DNA of 42,394 nucleotides. Origin: an uncultured Paracoccaceae bacterium (lineage in GTDB: Bacteria > Pseudomonadota > Alphaproteobacteria > Rhodobacterales > Rhodobacteraceae). Positions 7,342 through 21,057 of the stretch are shown here, in pieces. The DNA lies in the NCBI GenBank assembly GCA_938028765.1, contig CALIZF010000042.1:1-42394 (forward strand). Reading direction: 5' to 3'. A model generated the notes under the pieces. That model was not told the origin of the DNA. It worked only from the letters and a program-made list of their open reading frames with translations, and ran no database searches. The position numbers and the translations under genes were made by a program. The first letter of the stretch is position 1. Every line of letters begins with the position of its first letter.

Positions 7342-8379
7342 ATGGCGTTCATCGAGGGCAGCGGGGCGGCCGATACGCTGGTCGGCACGCCGGATCGCGA
7401 TTCGATCTTCGGTTATGGCGGCGACGACGCCATTCGCGGGCTGGGCGCGGATGACTTCATCCGCTACGGCAGCGGGTCGAACCGCGTCTGGGGCGGCGAT
7501 GGCAACGACGCGATCGACAAGGGCTTTTTCGACGGCGACCGCGGCCTGACCGGCAACAACCGCCTTTGGGGCGATGCGGGCAATGACGTGATCGCCGGGT
7601 CGGACGGAAACGACCGGATCTGGGGCGGTGCCGGGGACGACACGCTCGAGGGCGGCCTTGGCAACGACAGCATCGAAGGCGGGACGGGCAGCGACCGGAT
7701 CAGCGCCGGCAGCGGGCAGGAAACGCTGCGCGGCGGGCCGGGCTTCGATACGCTGGTGCTGGCGACCGGCGGGCTGCGGGGCAATGCGCTCGTCAATCTC
7801 GGCCGCCCGGATTTCCTGATCGCGCGCGGGCCGGCCGGGCAGGTTCTGATCGACGGGTTCGAGGCGGTCGAAACCTCGCTCGGCAACGACACGATCATCG
7901 GATCGAACGGGCGCAACCGCATCTTTTCCGGCGACGGCGACGATGTGATCCGCGGGCTGGGCGGGGCCGACACGCTCGACGGGTTCCTTGGCCGCGACAC
8001 GATCATGGGCGGCGCGGGGCGCGACCTGATCCAGCACGGCGCGTCCAGTTTCATCCGCGATGACGGGGGCGATCTGCTGTTCGGCGGCGCGGGGCGCGAC
8101 ACCTTCGCCTTCACCCGCGTCTGGCACAGCCCGGCGGACGATCCCGACATCATCGGCGATTTCACCAGCGGTAAGGACCAGATCCAGCTGCGCGGATTCT
8201 CGAACGGCTTTGCCTCCGTCACGCTTGCCTATATCGGCGACGCGGCCTTTTCCGGCCTGAACCAGGTGCGATTCGCGGGCGGCCGGCTCGAGGTCAATGT
8301 GCTGGGCGATCTCGACGCCGATTTCGCGGTGATCCTGCGGGATGTCGAGGCGATCGTGCCGCGCGATCTGATCCTCTAG
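7342..8379 (+). CDS. RTX hemolysin-type calcium-binding repeat protein
   Basis: A 345-residue protein rich in the Ca-binding nonapeptide GGxGxDxUx. Repeats occur in two blocks, at about 5-135 (for example GGAGDDTLEGGLGNDSIEGG) and about 180-250 (GGAGRDLI, GGAGRDTFAF). The C-terminal part, with IGDFTSGKDQIQLRGF, resembles the terminal beta-roll and uncleaved type I secretion signal of these proteins. There is no N-terminal signal peptide. Such proteins leave the cell through an HlyBD-TolC system and fold when they meet external calcium; no type I transporter genes lie nearby. A strong AGGAGGG ribosome site ends seven bases before the ATG. No enzymatic domain is visible, so it may be a structural, matrix or adhesin-like protein. 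Confidence 0.9.
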   Translation: MAFIEGSGAADTLVGTPDRDSIFGYGGDDAIRGLGADDFIRYGSGSNRVWGGDGNDAIDKGFFDGDRGLTGNNRLWGDAGNDVIAGSDGNDRIWGGAGDDTLEGGLGNDSIEGGTGSDRISAGSGQETLRGGPGFDTLVLATGGLRGNALVNLGRPDFLIARGPAGQVLIDGFEAVETSLGNDTIIGSNGRNRIFSGDGDDVIRGLGGADTLDGFLGRDTIMGGAGRDLIQHGASSFIRDDGGDLLFGGAGRDTFAFTRVWHSPADDPDIIGDFTSGKDQIQLRGFSNGFASVTLAYIGDAAFSGLNQVRFAGGRLEVNVLGDLDADFAVILRDVEAIVPRDLIL

Positions 8380-8383
8380 CCCG

Positions 8384-8728
8384 ATGGTGACCCCGGTCCG
8401 GTCGATCCGCAATCTCGGCCCGGCGACCGAGGCGGCTTTCGGCCGGGCCGGGATCGACAGCGCCGAGGCCCGGCACGCGCTCGGTCCCGATGAGGCCTAT
8501 GCGCGCCTGCTCGCGGCGGGCGAGCGGCCGCACTTCATCGCCTGCCAAGTGCTGGTGTCGGGGCTGATGGGCCGGCCCTGGAACCATTGCCGCGGGGCCG
8601 AGAAGGCGGCGCTGCGGGCGCGGTTCGACGCCCTTGTCGCCGCCGCCCGGGCGGCCCCCGGCGAACAGGGGCCGCCTGCGCGTCTTGCCGCTGTGCTCGA
8701 CACGCTCGGCGTCGTGCCGCGGCGGTAG
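8384..8728 (+). CDS. TfoX C-terminal domain-like protein
   Basis: A 114-residue protein matching the stand-alone TfoX C-terminal domain: IRNLGPATEAAFGRAGIDSA, ARLLAAGERPHF and MGRPWNHC are typical of this helix-hairpin-helix-like family. The N-terminal TfoX domain is absent. In gamma-proteobacteria TfoX (Sxy) is a competence co-regulator, but for stand-alone C-terminal domains no role is established. It begins five bases after the RTX stop and could be translated from the same transcript, although the functional link is unclear. Its stop lies only five bases from the stop of the convergent ndk. Confidence 0.8.
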   Translation: MVTPVRSIRNLGPATEAAFGRAGIDSAEARHALGPDEAYARLLAAGERPHFIACQVLVSGLMGRPWNHCRGAEKAALRARFDALVAAARAAPGEQGPPARLAAVLDTLGVVPRR

Positions 8729-8733
8729 TGCCG

Positions 8734-9156
8734 TCAGCCGACGATCTCGATCCCGGCGAAGAAGAACGCGATCTCGGCCGCGGCGGTTTCCGGGGCGTCC
8801 GACCCGTGGACCGAGTTCTCGCCCACAGACAGCGCGAATTCCTTGCGGATCGTGCCATCGGCGGCGTTGGCGGGGTTGGTCGCGCCCATCACCTCGCGGT
8901 TCTTTGCGATGGCGCCCTCGCCCTCCAGCACCTGCACCACGACCGGGCCCGAGGCCATGAACTCGGTCAGTTCGCCGAAGAACGGCCGTTCGCGGTGGAC
9001 GGCATAGAACGCCTGCGCCTGCGCCAGCGACAGGTGCAGCCGCTTCTGCGCGACGATCCTGAGGCCCGCCTCCTCGAACTTGGCGTTGATGCGGCCGGTG
9101 AGGTTCCGGCGCGTCGCGTCGGGCTTGATGATCGAAAGCGTGCGCTCGATGGCCAT
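8734..9156 (-). CDS. ndk: Nucleoside diphosphate kinase
   Basis: A full-length 140-residue enzyme that transfers the gamma phosphate of ATP to nucleoside diphosphates through a phospho-histidine. It opens [17 protein letters not shown], and [20 protein letters not shown] and [15 protein letters not shown] surround the active-site H117. An AGGAGA ribosome site is six bases upstream of the ATG. A perfect 11-bp hairpin lies in the leader just before that site (9176-9202), which could affect expression. The gene stands alone, convergent with the TfoX-like gene and divergent from valS. Confidence 0.97.
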   Translation of the reverse strand: MAIERTLSIIKPDATRRNLTGRINAKFEEAGLRIVAQKRLHLSLAQAQAFYAVHRERPFFGELTEFMASGPVVVQVLEGEGAIAKNREVMGATNPANAADGTIRKEFALSVGENSVHGSDAPETAAAEIAFFFAGIEIVG

Positions 9157-9540
9157 GAGGGTCTCCTGCGATGAAAGGGGCGGCGCCCGGCGCGCCGCCC
9201 CTCGAAATCCGCTGCTGCGGTAGCATGCATGCCGGGCGGTGAAAAGCCGTCAGCTGCCGGCGCGCAGCGACGGCTGCTGCACCCCTGCCGCAGGCCAGCC
9301 GTCCGGCGCGCAGAAACCCGACCGTCCGGGTGCCTTCGCCCCGAAGACTCGCCGTTGGCCCGCCGCCACCGGCCTGTCCGCGCGGATGCCGGCCGGTGCC
9401 GCATTCGGCATCCGCGCCGCCCGCGGCACCGGCCGAGCGGTGACGGCGCGCCTCGGGCCGGGCGGACGGCGCGTCCCCCGGGGTTCCCCTCGCCGGGTCG
9501 AGGCGGTAAGGGATGCAGGGATCCGAAGGGTGCCGCACGC
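9157..9540. other. ndk-valS divergent intergenic region
   Basis: This stretch of 384 bases holds the two divergent start regions. It contains a perfect 11-bp stem-loop near ndk (listed separately). No gene was recognised; the open frames running through it extend valS upstream without ribosome sites or recognisable sequence. A T-box-like leader for valS would be unusual in this group and I see none. Confidence 0.5.
9176..9202 (-). promoter_or_regulatory. Stem-loop in ndk leader
   Basis: A perfect 11-bp inverted repeat (AGGGGCGGCGC and its complement) with a 5-base loop. On the ndk strand it is followed by TTT and then, within a few bases, the AGGAGA ribosome site and the ATG. It could act as an attenuator or simply shape the 5' end of the mRNA. 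The short T run makes it a weak terminator at best. Confidence 0.45.
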
Positions 9541-12666
<3,126 letters not shown>

Positions 12667-12913
12667 CCGGCGCGGCGCAGGTGGGCTTGCCGCCCCTCTC
12701 GACGCAGGACCGGCGCACGCCCCGGGAGTATTTCCGTAGCGATGCAGCAGCGCCGCGACGACGGCCCGGGGCCGGCGCCGCGCGCAGCGCGCGCGCGGCG
12801 GCGGGCACATCCCTCGGCCCGGGGGTTTCATCGTTCCCAGACACAGTCTCGGGGGCGAACCGGCGCAGCCGGGCGGAGGGCTGAAGGCCCAACTGCCACG
12901 TTCAGGCGCCTTC

Positions 12914-14047
12914 TCAGCCCTCGCGCAGGAACCGCGCGGCCGCCCAGCCGGTCACGCCGCCGATGGTGCGCACCCGGCACCAGCGGGTCGCGCCCTGCTG
13001 TTCGCAGCCGAGGTTCATGACCCGCTCGCCCTCGGTCAGCGTCGCGACGATGCCGCCCTGCGTGGACGGGCGGCTGCGGACGTTCAGCCGGTCGCCGGGC
13101 GGCAGGCCGCGCACGACCCAGGTATCGGGGCCCGCGCCCGCGTCGCCCCCGCCTGCGGGCGGCCGTGCCTGCGGCGGGGCCGCGCCTTCGCGCAGGTAGC
13201 GGCCGCTGACCCAGCCGGTGATGTCGGCCCCGACGGTCGAGCGGATGCGGCACCAGCGGGCAGTGCCCGCACTCTCGCAGCCGAGGTTGCGCACCGTCTC
13301 GCCCGGCGCGAGCGTGCCCAGAACGCGGGCCGAGGCCGAGGGGGCCGCGCGGATGTTCAGCCGGTCGCCCGGCGGAAGGCCCGCGACCACCCAGAAATCG
13401 GGCCCGGCGCCTGCGTCGCCCCCGTCCGCCGGTGGCCGGGGCGCGGGCGGCGCCGCAGCCTCGCGCAGGAAGTGCGCCGAGGCCCAGCCGTTGATCGCGC
13501 TGCCGTCCAGCCGCTGGACGCGGCACCAGCGCGCGCCCTCCGCCATCTCGCAGCCGAGGTTGCGCACCCGTTCGCCCGCTGGCAGCGACGCGAGGATGCG
13601 CGCCGACGGCGTGGGCTGCGTGCGCAGGTTCAGCCGGTCGCCCGCGGCAAGACCCGCGACCACGAAGAAATCCGGCCCCGTCCCGCCGTCGCCGCCCACC
13701 CCGGCGGGCGGTCGTCCCGAACCGGCCTCGGTCAGCAGCCGCCGGGCCACGAAGCCCTCGACCGGCGAGCCCGACAGCGTGCCGACGCGGCACCAGACCT
13801 CCAGAAGGCCTTGCATGCAGCCGAGGTTGCGCAGCCGTGTCCCCGCCGGCACCGACAGGAGGGGCGGGAACATCACGCCCGGCCCCAGCCGAACCTCGGC
13901 CACGCCGCCAGGCGCACCGGGCGCGACCACCCAGAGTTCCGTTCCGCCCGCCGCAACGGCCCGGTCCTGTGCCGCCGCCGCACCTGCCAGCGCCATCGCC
14001 GCGGCCGCCGCCAGCGCGCGAAAGGCCTGCGCACTCCGTCCCCGCAT
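12914..14047 (-). CDS. Secreted protein with four bacterial SH3 repeats
   Basis: A 377-residue protein with a signal peptide (about 1-26, rich in Ala and ending AAAAQ) and four SH3b-type repeats, at roughly 35-115, 127-195, 213-285 and 303-377. Each repeat carries a paired-cysteine signature, NLGC followed about ten residues later by WCRV or WCRI, which may form a disulfide in the periplasm. The last three also share GDRLNxR and GWxSxxFLREG. Linkers are near-identical PP(A/P)[10 protein letters not shown] runs, so repeats 2-4 look like recent duplications. SH3b domains in exported proteins commonly bind cell wall or other periplasmic partners; no catalytic domain is present. A GGAGGACGAGGG ribosome region precedes the ATG. 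It diverges from guaA. Confidence 0.85.
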   Translation of the reverse strand: MRGRSAQAFRALAAAAAMALAGAAAAQDRAVAAGGTELWVVAPGAPGGVAEVRLGPGVMFPPLLSVPAGTRLRNLGCMQGLLEVWCRVGTLSGSPVEGFVARRLLTEAGSGRPPAGVGGDGGTGPDFFVVAGLAAGDRLNLRTQPTPSARILASLPAGERVRNLGCEMAEGARWCRVQRLDGSAINGWASAHFLREAAAPPAPRPPADGGDAGAGPDFWVVAGLPPGDRLNIRAAPSASARVLGTLAPGETVRNLGCESAGTARWCRIRSTVGADITGWVSGRYLREGAAPPQARPPAGGGDAGAGPDTWVVRGLPPGDRLNVRSRPSTQGGIVATLTEGERVMNLGCEQQGATRWCRVRTIGGVTGWAAARFLREG

Positions 14048-14103
14048 CCCTCGTCCTCCCCGCTTTGCAAGCCCGAGGATGCCGTGATCCGCGGCACGGC
14101 AAA

Positions 14104-14154
14104 AGCCCCGCTGCGCCGCGCGCGCGGCCCTTGCGCGGCCCGGCCCGCGGGGCT
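14104..14154. promoter_or_regulatory. Stem-loop between the SH3 gene and guaA
   Basis: AGCCCCGC at 14104-14111 pairs perfectly with GCGGGGCT at 14147-14154, and the G/C-rich interior can pair further. It ends 10 bases before the guaA ATG, so it could limit access to a weak ribosome site (AGGGCAGG). On the opposite strand it is followed by TTTT, giving a terminator-like shape in the leader of the SH3 gene. Function unproven. Confidence 0.4.
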
Positions 14155-14164
14155 AGGGCAGGCC

Positions 14165-15721
<1,557 letters not shown>

Positions 15722-15779
15722 CGCCCCGACGCTGGACAATCCCCGTCGCCGCGCCCATGACGGGGCGCGGAGGCCCGCC

Positions 15780-16679
15780 ATGACCGACCAGAAATCCCGA
15801 CCGCTGCTGGCCTTCGCCTGGATGCTGGGCGCCATCGCGTCGTTCACGCTGATGGCGGTGGCGGGCCGCGCCGTGCAGGCGGAGCTTTCGACGTTTCAGC
15901 TGATGGCCTGGCGATCGCTGATCGGCCTTGCCATCGTCTGCGCGCTGATCGCGGCGGGCGGCCGGGGGTTCGCGCAGATCCGCACCGCGCAGCCGATGAG
16001 CCACGTCTGGCGCAACCTTTGGCACTTCACTGGGCAGAACCTGTGGTTCTACGGGATCGTGGCGATCCCGCTCAGCCAGCTTGTGGCGCTCGAGTTCACC
16101 TTGCCGATCTGGGTGGCCCTGCTCGCGCCCCTGATGCTCGGCGAACGGCTGACGCCGGCCAGGCTGGCGGCGGCGATGGTGTGCTTTGCGGGCGTGTTGA
16201 TCGTCGCGCGGCCCGGGGTGCAGCCCCTCGCGCTCGGCCATGCCGCGGGGCTGGCCGCGGCCGTGTGCTTTGCGCTCAACGTCATCTACACGCGGCGGAT
16301 CATGGCGCAGGACACCGTCCTGTGCGTCCTCTTCTGGATGACGGTCACGCAGTTCGTCATGGGCGCCGCGATCGGCTTTGCGGGCGGGATCGCCTGGCCG
16401 TCGGCGGCGATCTGGCCGTGGCTGATCGTCGTCGGCATCACCGGCCTGTCGGCGCATTTCGCTCTCACCTCGGCGCTCGGCCATGCGCCCGCCAGCGTCG
16501 TTGCGCCGATGGAGTTCCTGCGCCTGCCGATCATCGCCCTGGTCGGCATGGCGGTCTATGGCGAGCCGCTCGACGCCTTCGTGTTCATCGGTGCGGCGGT
16601 GATCTTCGCGGGCAACTGGATGAACCTGCGCAGCGCCCGGCCCCTGCCCGCCGCGACCGCACCGGGAGGCCCCGCATGA
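15780..16679 (+). CDS. EamA/DMT family transporter
   Basis: A 299-residue inner-membrane protein with about ten hydrophobic segments in two EamA-type halves, typical of drug/metabolite exporters. The second half shows the familiar APASVVAPMEFLRLPIIALV and YGEPLDAFVFIGAAVIFAG stretch that closes such proteins. The substrate cannot be predicted. A GGAGG ribosome site sits seven bases before the ATG. The stop overlaps the start of the next gene (ATGA), so this gene and the P-loop ATPase are translationally coupled and probably form an operon with metAA and the lipoprotein hydrolase. Confidence 0.85.
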   Translation: MTDQKSRPLLAFAWMLGAIASFTLMAVAGRAVQAELSTFQLMAWRSLIGLAIVCALIAAGGRGFAQIRTAQPMSHVWRNLWHFTGQNLWFYGIVAIPLSQLVALEFTLPIWVALLAPLMLGERLTPARLAAAMVCFAGVLIVARPGVQPLALGHAAGLAAAVCFALNVIYTRRIMAQDTVLCVLFWMTVTQFVMGAAIGFAGGIAWPSAAIWPWLIVVGITGLSAHFALTSALGHAPASVVAPMEFLRLPIIALVGMAVYGEPLDAFVFIGAAVIFAGNWMNLRSARPLPAATAPGGPA

Positions 16680-17545
16680 TCCGCACCCCCGACGACTGGC
16701 TGCGGGCGCCGAAGAAGCGCGTGCTGGTGTTCGGCATGTCGGGCCTCGGCAAGACGACGCTGGCCAGCCGGCTGCGCGCGGGCGGGGGATGGTTCCACTA
16801 CTCGGTCGATTACCGCATCGGCACCCGCTACATGGGCGAGCTGATCGCCGACAACTTCAAGCGCGAGGCGATGAAGGTGCCGTTCCTGCGGGAACTGCTG
16901 ATGACGGATTCGGTCTACATCGCCTCGAACATCACCTTCGACAACCTGGCGCCCCTGTCCACCTACCTCGGCAAACCCGGCGACCCGGCAAAGGGCGGCC
17001 TGACCTTCGCGGAATACCGTAAGCGCCAGGATCAGCATCGTGAGGCCGAGATCGCGGCGCTGCTCGACACCCCCCGCTTCATCGAGCGGGCAGAAGAGAT
17101 CTACGGCTACCCGCATTTCATCTGCGATTCCGGCGGCTCGATCTGCGAAGTGGTGGAACCCGGCGATCCGGCCGATCCGGTGCTGACGACGCTCGCCCGG
17201 CACATGCTGCTGGTCTGGATCGAAGGGTCGGACGCGCATACGGCCGAGCTTGTGCGCCGGTTCGACCGCGCGCCGAAGCCGATGTATTATCAGCCAGCCT
17301 TCCTTCACGCGGCGTGGGAAGAATACCGCACAACGCATTGCGTGGACGAAGGAACCGTCGATCCCGACGCCTTCGTGCGCTGGACCTACGCCCGCGCGCT
17401 GGCGCACCGTCAGCCCCGTTATGCCGCCATGGCGCGACACTGGGGGGTGCGGGTGGCGGCCGATGCGGTGGCCGAGGTGACGGACGCCGAAAGCTTCGAC
17501 CGGCTGATCTGCGGTGCCCTTGAGCAGCAGGGATCCGGCACCTAG
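16676..17545 (+). CDS. P-loop ATPase of unknown function
   Basis: A 289-residue soluble protein with a clear Walker A motif, GMSGLGKTT, at about residues 19-27. The region after it ([20 protein letters not shown]) resembles nucleotide or metabolite kinases, and [15 protein letters not shown] in the middle is a recognisable conserved block of this otherwise uncharacterised group. I recognise it as a conserved hypothetical seen in Rhodobacterales rather than as a named enzyme. It overlaps the transporter stop by four bases and precedes metAA by 22 bases, so it is expressed with them. A role as a small-molecule kinase is possible but not shown. Confidence 0.75.
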   Translation: MIRTPDDWLRAPKKRVLVFGMSGLGKTTLASRLRAGGGWFHYSVDYRIGTRYMGELIADNFKREAMKVPFLRELLMTDSVYIASNITFDNLAPLSTYLGKPGDPAKGGLTFAEYRKRQDQHREAEIAALLDTPRFIERAEEIYGYPHFICDSGGSICEVVEPGDPADPVLTTLARHMLLVWIEGSDAHTAELVRRFDRAPKPMYYQPAFLHAAWEEYRTTHCVDEGTVDPDAFVRWTYARALAHRQPRYAAMARHWGVRVAADAVAEVTDAESFDRLICGALEQQGSGT

Positions 17546-17567
17546 GTGCCCCTGCCGGAGACACGCC

Positions 17568-18494
17568 ATGCCCATCACCCTGCCCGAATCGCTGCCCGCC
17601 TACGACATCCTCGCCCGCGAAGGGGTGATGGTGATGTCCGAGGGACGCGCGGCCCGGCAGGACATCCGCCCCCTGCGGATCGCGCTTTTGAACCTGATGC
17701 CGCACAAGGTGCGCACCGAAACGCAGTTCGCCCGCCTGATCGGCGCGACCCCCCTGCAGATCGACCTGCACCTGATCCGCATGACGGAACACCAGTCGCG
17801 CCACACGCCGGCGGCGCATATGGCGGCGTTCTACCGCCCCTTTGCCGATGTGGTGACGGCGGGCGACCGGTTCGACGGCCTCATCATCACCGGCGCGCCG
17901 ATCGAGCATCTGCCCTACGAGGCCGTCACCTACTGGGACGAGCTGCGCCGGGTCTTCGACTGGACGCAGACGCATGTGCACTCGACCTTCGGCGTCTGCT
18001 GGGGCGGCATGGCGATGGCGAACCATTTCTATGGCCTGCCCAAGCACGACCTGTCGGCCAAGGCCTTCGGCTGTTTCCGCCACCGCGTGCTGGTTCCGGC
18101 CTCGCCCTACCTGCGCGGGTTCTCAGACGACGTGCTGATCCCCGTCAGCCGCTGGACCGAGATGCGGCAGGCCGAGATCGACGCCGTGCCGGGCCTTGTC
18201 ACGCTGATCGCCTCGCCCGAGACGGGGCCCTGCCTGGTCGAGGACGCGGCACACCGCAGCCTGTGGATCTTCAACCATTTCGAATACGACAGCGATACGC
18301 TGAAACTCGAATACGACCGGGACGTAGCGCAGGGGGTGCCGATCAACGTGCCCATGAACTACTACCCCGACGACGATCCGTCGCAGCCGCCGCTGAACCG
18401 CTGGCGCAGCCATGCGCATCTGCTCTACGGCAACTGGATCAACGAAATCTACCAGACCACCCCCTATGATGTCGCGCAGATCGGCCGGGCTTAG
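17568..18494 (+). CDS. metAA: Homoserine O-acetyltransferase (MetA family)
   Basis: A 308-residue enzyme of the MetA family, which acylates homoserine as the first committed step to methionine. The nucleophile is C144 in [18 protein letters not shown] and the partner His/Glu lie in [13 protein letters not shown]. The residue that separates acetyl- from succinyl-CoA users in this family is Glu in acetyltransferases and Gly in the E. coli succinyltransferase; here E113 in [10 protein letters not shown] predicts acetyl-CoA. The start [20 protein letters not shown] is standard. It lies 22 bases after the P-loop ATPase, leaving no room for the SAM-II riboswitch that often precedes metA in this class. 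Its 3' end overlaps the hydrolase start by 26 bases. Confidence 0.93.
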   Translation: MPITLPESLPAYDILAREGVMVMSEGRAARQDIRPLRIALLNLMPHKVRTETQFARLIGATPLQIDLHLIRMTEHQSRHTPAAHMAAFYRPFADVVTAGDRFDGLIITGAPIEHLPYEAVTYWDELRRVFDWTQTHVHSTFGVCWGGMAMANHFYGLPKHDLSAKAFGCFRHRVLVPASPYLRGFSDDVLIPVSRWTEMRQAEIDAVPGLVTLIASPETGPCLVEDAAHRSLWIFNHFEYDSDTLKLEYDRDVAQGVPINVPMNYYPDDDPSQPPLNRWRSHAHLLYGNWINEIYQTTPYDVAQIGRA

Positions 18495-19431
18495 TCTTCT
18501 GGGGGCGTTGGCCGCCGCCGGGTGCAGCTTGATCGCCGACGCCCCGGCCGCCCGGCGCGAGGCCGAGGCCGAACGCCGCTACCCGCCCACGGGGCGCTTC
18601 GTGACCGTGGCCGGCAAGCGCATCCACGCCCACACGGAAGGCCGCGGGCCCGATGTCGTGCTGATCCACGGCGCGTCGGGCAACACGCGCGACTGGACCT
18701 TCTCGATGACCGGGGCGCTCGCGCGCCGCTACCGGGTGACGGCCTTCGACCGGCCCGGCCTCGGCTGGTCCGACGACCTCGGGCCCGAAGGCGTGTCCCC
18801 CTTCGCGCAGGCGGCGGCGCTGCGGGCGGCGGCGGCAGAGCTCGGCATCCGCCGTCCGGTCGTGGTGGGGCAAAGCTACGGCGGCGCGGTGGCCATGGCC
18901 TGGGCGCTGTCGGACCCGGCGGGGACTGCGGCGGTCGTCAGCGTCGCGGGCGCGACGATGCCGTGGCCGGGGGGCCTCGGCCCGTTCTACGGCATCACGG
19001 GGTCGGACATCGGGGCGGCGACGGTGGTGCCGCTGATCACCGCCTTCACCCCGGCCCGGCGCGCCGAGGCGGCGATCGCGGGCATCTTCGCGCCCGACCC
19101 GGTGCCCGAGGGCTATCCCGCCTACATCGGCGCGGGGCTGACGCTGCGGCGCGGGGCGCTGGTGGTCAACTCGCGCCAGGTCTCCGCGCTGAAGCCCTAT
19201 GTCACGGCGATGGCCGCGGCCTATCCGCGCCTCGCCCTGCCGGTCGAGGCGGTGCACGGCACCGCCGACACCATCGTTCCGCTGGCGATCCATTCCGAAC
19301 CGATGGTGCGGCTCCTGCCCGATGCGCGGCTGACGCGGCTTGAGGGCGCGGGGCACATGCCCCACCACAGCCGGCAGGCCGAGGTGATCGCCGCGATCGA
19401 CCGCGCAGCCGCGCGCGGGCGGTTGCGGTAA
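18469..19431 (+). CDS. Alpha/beta hydrolase, probable lipoprotein
   Basis: A 320-residue alpha/beta-hydrolase-fold protein. From the ATG at 18469 it has a lipoprotein-type signal ([20 protein letters not shown], lipobox Cys at 19), so it is probably anchored to a membrane facing the periplasm. The nucleophile elbow GQSYGGA gives S136, [14 protein letters not shown] carries the oxyanion region, the acid is probably in HGTADTIVP, and the His in GAGHMPHHS. The start lies inside metAA (26-base overlap); an adjacent ATG at 18466 is equally possible. The substrate is unknown; esterase or haloperoxidase-like relatives have very varied activities. Confidence 0.85.
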   Translation: MSRRSAGLSLLGALAAAGCSLIADAPAARREAEAERRYPPTGRFVTVAGKRIHAHTEGRGPDVVLIHGASGNTRDWTFSMTGALARRYRVTAFDRPGLGWSDDLGPEGVSPFAQAAALRAAAAELGIRRPVVVGQSYGGAVAMAWALSDPAGTAAVVSVAGATMPWPGGLGPFYGITGSDIGAATVVPLITAFTPARRAEAAIAGIFAPDPVPEGYPAYIGAGLTLRRGALVVNSRQVSALKPYVTAMAAAYPRLALPVEAVHGTADTIVPLAIHSEPMVRLLPDARLTRLEGAGHMPHHSRQAEVIAAIDRAAARGRLR

Positions 19432-19490
19432 GGCGCGCGGCCGCGCGATAGTCCGCCCGCAACCGCGCCCTTTCGGCCCGAGGACCGGCC

Positions 19491-20372
19491 ATGAGCCCCT
19501 TCCCCCTGCCCTTCGACGGCGCCATCAGCCGCTACCACGCCGAAGCCGCGCCCGAGGCCATCCGGGCGCAGATCGCCGGCGCGGGCAAGGACGACATGCT
19601 GTCGCCCGCCTTCCCCTACCGGCGCGAGATGAAGAAAGGCGATTACGAGGCGCAGATGGCGCGGCTCCAGGTCGAGCTGGCCAAGCTGCAGGCCGACGTC
19701 AAGGCGACGGGAAAGCGGCTCGCGGTAGTGTTCGAGGGGCGCGACGCCGCCGGCAAGGGCGGCGCGATCAAGCGGCTGACCGAGAACCTCAACCCCCGCG
19801 TCTGCACCACCGTCGCGCTGCCCAAGCCGACCGAGCGGGAGGCGGGCCAGTGGTACTTCCAGCGCTATGTCGAGCGGTTGCCCGCGGCGGGCGAAATTGC
19901 GGTGTTCGACCGCAGCTGGTACAATCGCGGTATCGTGGAACGGGTGTTCGACTTCTCGACCCCCGCGCAGCGCGAGCACTTCTTCGCCCAGTTGCCGGCC
20001 TTCGAAGACATGCTGACCGGCGACGGGATCCGGCTGGTCAAGATCTGGCTGGACGTCGGCCGGGCGGAACAGCTGCGCCGGTTTCTCGACCGCGAGCGGG
20101 ATCCCGTGAAGCAGTGGAAGCTGTCCTGGATCGACGTCGAGGGGCTGAGCCGGTGGGACGCCTACACGGCAGCAGTGCGCGACACCATCGCCCGCAGCCA
20201 CACCGATGCCGCGCCCTGGACCGTGATCGCGGCCGACGACAAGCTGCGTGCGCGGATCGAGGCGATCCGGGCGGTGCTCCTCGCGGTGGACTATGCCTGG
20301 AAGGATATGGGCGCCATCGGCCGGCCCGATCCGCTGATCGTGGGCGGGCCGGCGATGCTTGCCGACCGATGA
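19491..20372 (+). CDS. ppk2: Polyphosphate kinase 2
   Basis: A 293-residue PPK2 family enzyme, which phosphorylates nucleoside mono- or diphosphates using polyphosphate. The P-loop is GRDAAGKGG (83-91), the second motif [16 protein letters not shown] begins at 140, and the lid and later region have [21 protein letters not shown], all diagnostic. An N-terminal helix region with [21 protein letters not shown] precedes the core, as in class I single-domain PPK2 proteins. Whether it prefers ADP, GDP or AMP cannot be read safely. Its stop overlaps the start of a TetR regulator by four bases, an unusual coupling that suggests the two are controlled together. Confidence 0.95.
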   Translation: MSPFPLPFDGAISRYHAEAAPEAIRAQIAGAGKDDMLSPAFPYRREMKKGDYEAQMARLQVELAKLQADVKATGKRLAVVFEGRDAAGKGGAIKRLTENLNPRVCTTVALPKPTEREAGQWYFQRYVERLPAAGEIAVFDRSWYNRGIVERVFDFSTPAQREHFFAQLPAFEDMLTGDGIRLVKIWLDVGRAEQLRRFLDRERDPVKQWKLSWIDVEGLSRWDAYTAAVRDTIARSHTDAAPWTVIAADDKLRARIEAIRAVLLAVDYAWKDMGAIGRPDPLIVGGPAMLADR

Positions 20373-20992
20373 CCGAGGGCAAGCGCGGCTACCACCACGG
20401 AAACCTGCGCCAGGCACTGGTCGAGGCCTGCCTGCATCTGATCGAGCAGAAGGGGCCGCAGGGGTTCACCCTGTCCGAGGCGGCGAAGGAGGCGGGGGTG
20501 ACGCCCGCCGCCGTCTATCGCCATTTCGAGGGGCGCGAGGATCTGATCGCGGAAGCCGCGCGGCAGGGCTACCTGATCTTCGGCGACCTGATGGAACACG
20601 CCTACAACGGCGGCCGCCCCTCGGCGCTCGCCGCCTTCGAGGCGACCGGGCGGGCCTACCTCGCCTTCGCCCGCAGGTTCCCCGGCCACTACCAGGCGAT
20701 GTTCGAAAGCGGCGTGAACCTGACCGCCAACGCGGACCTCGCACTGGCCGCGCAGAAAGGCCGCCAGGTGCTCGAAACGGCGGCGGCGCGGCTGTCCGAG
20801 CACATCCCCCCGGACCGGCGGCCGCCGCCCGCGATGTTCTCGGCCCATGTCTGGGCGATGAGCCACGGGGTGGTCGAACTCTTCGCGCGCGGCGCGCCGG
20901 GCGCGCGCAGCCCCTTTCCGCCCGAAGAGCTGCTGGAGGCTGGGATCGGCATCTACCTGCGGGGGCTCGGCCTTCTTCCGCCCGACTGCTGA
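20369..20992 (+). CDS. TetR/AcrR family transcriptional regulator
   Basis: A 207-residue regulator. The N-terminal helix-turn-helix (about 10-60) reads [20 protein letters not shown] then [21 protein letters not shown], a standard TetR pattern. The C-terminal ligand domain contains [14 protein letters not shown], the WHG-type motif of one TetR subgroup. It overlaps ppk2 by four bases and converges on the ABC importer, with only 65 bases between the stops. Target genes and ligand are unknown; control of its own operon, and so of PPK2, is the simplest idea. Confidence 0.88.
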   Translation: MTEGKRGYHHGNLRQALVEACLHLIEQKGPQGFTLSEAAKEAGVTPAAVYRHFEGREDLIAEAARQGYLIFGDLMEHAYNGGRPSALAAFEATGRAYLAFARRFPGHYQAMFESGVNLTANADLALAAQKGRQVLETAAARLSEHIPPDRRPPPAMFSAHVWAMSHGVVELFARGAPGARSPFPPEELLEAGIGIYLRGLGLLPPDC

Positions 20993-21057
20993 CGCGCGAC
21001 GGGGCCTGCGCACCCCGGCCGCAGTCCGTCGCCGGCGAACCTTCCCGCGCCGCGCGG

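Noticed and set aside
12778..12800. GC-only palindrome after valS
   Set aside because: It can fold, but it is built from GCGC runs expected by chance here and has no T run; not called as a terminator.
13472..14164. In-frame upstream extension of guaA
   Set aside because: The added residues are antisense to the SH3 repeat protein and unlike GuaA; the family start is at 14165.
17546..17567. SAM-II riboswitch before metAA
   Set aside because: Expected for this class, but the gap is only 22 bases and no such fold was seen.
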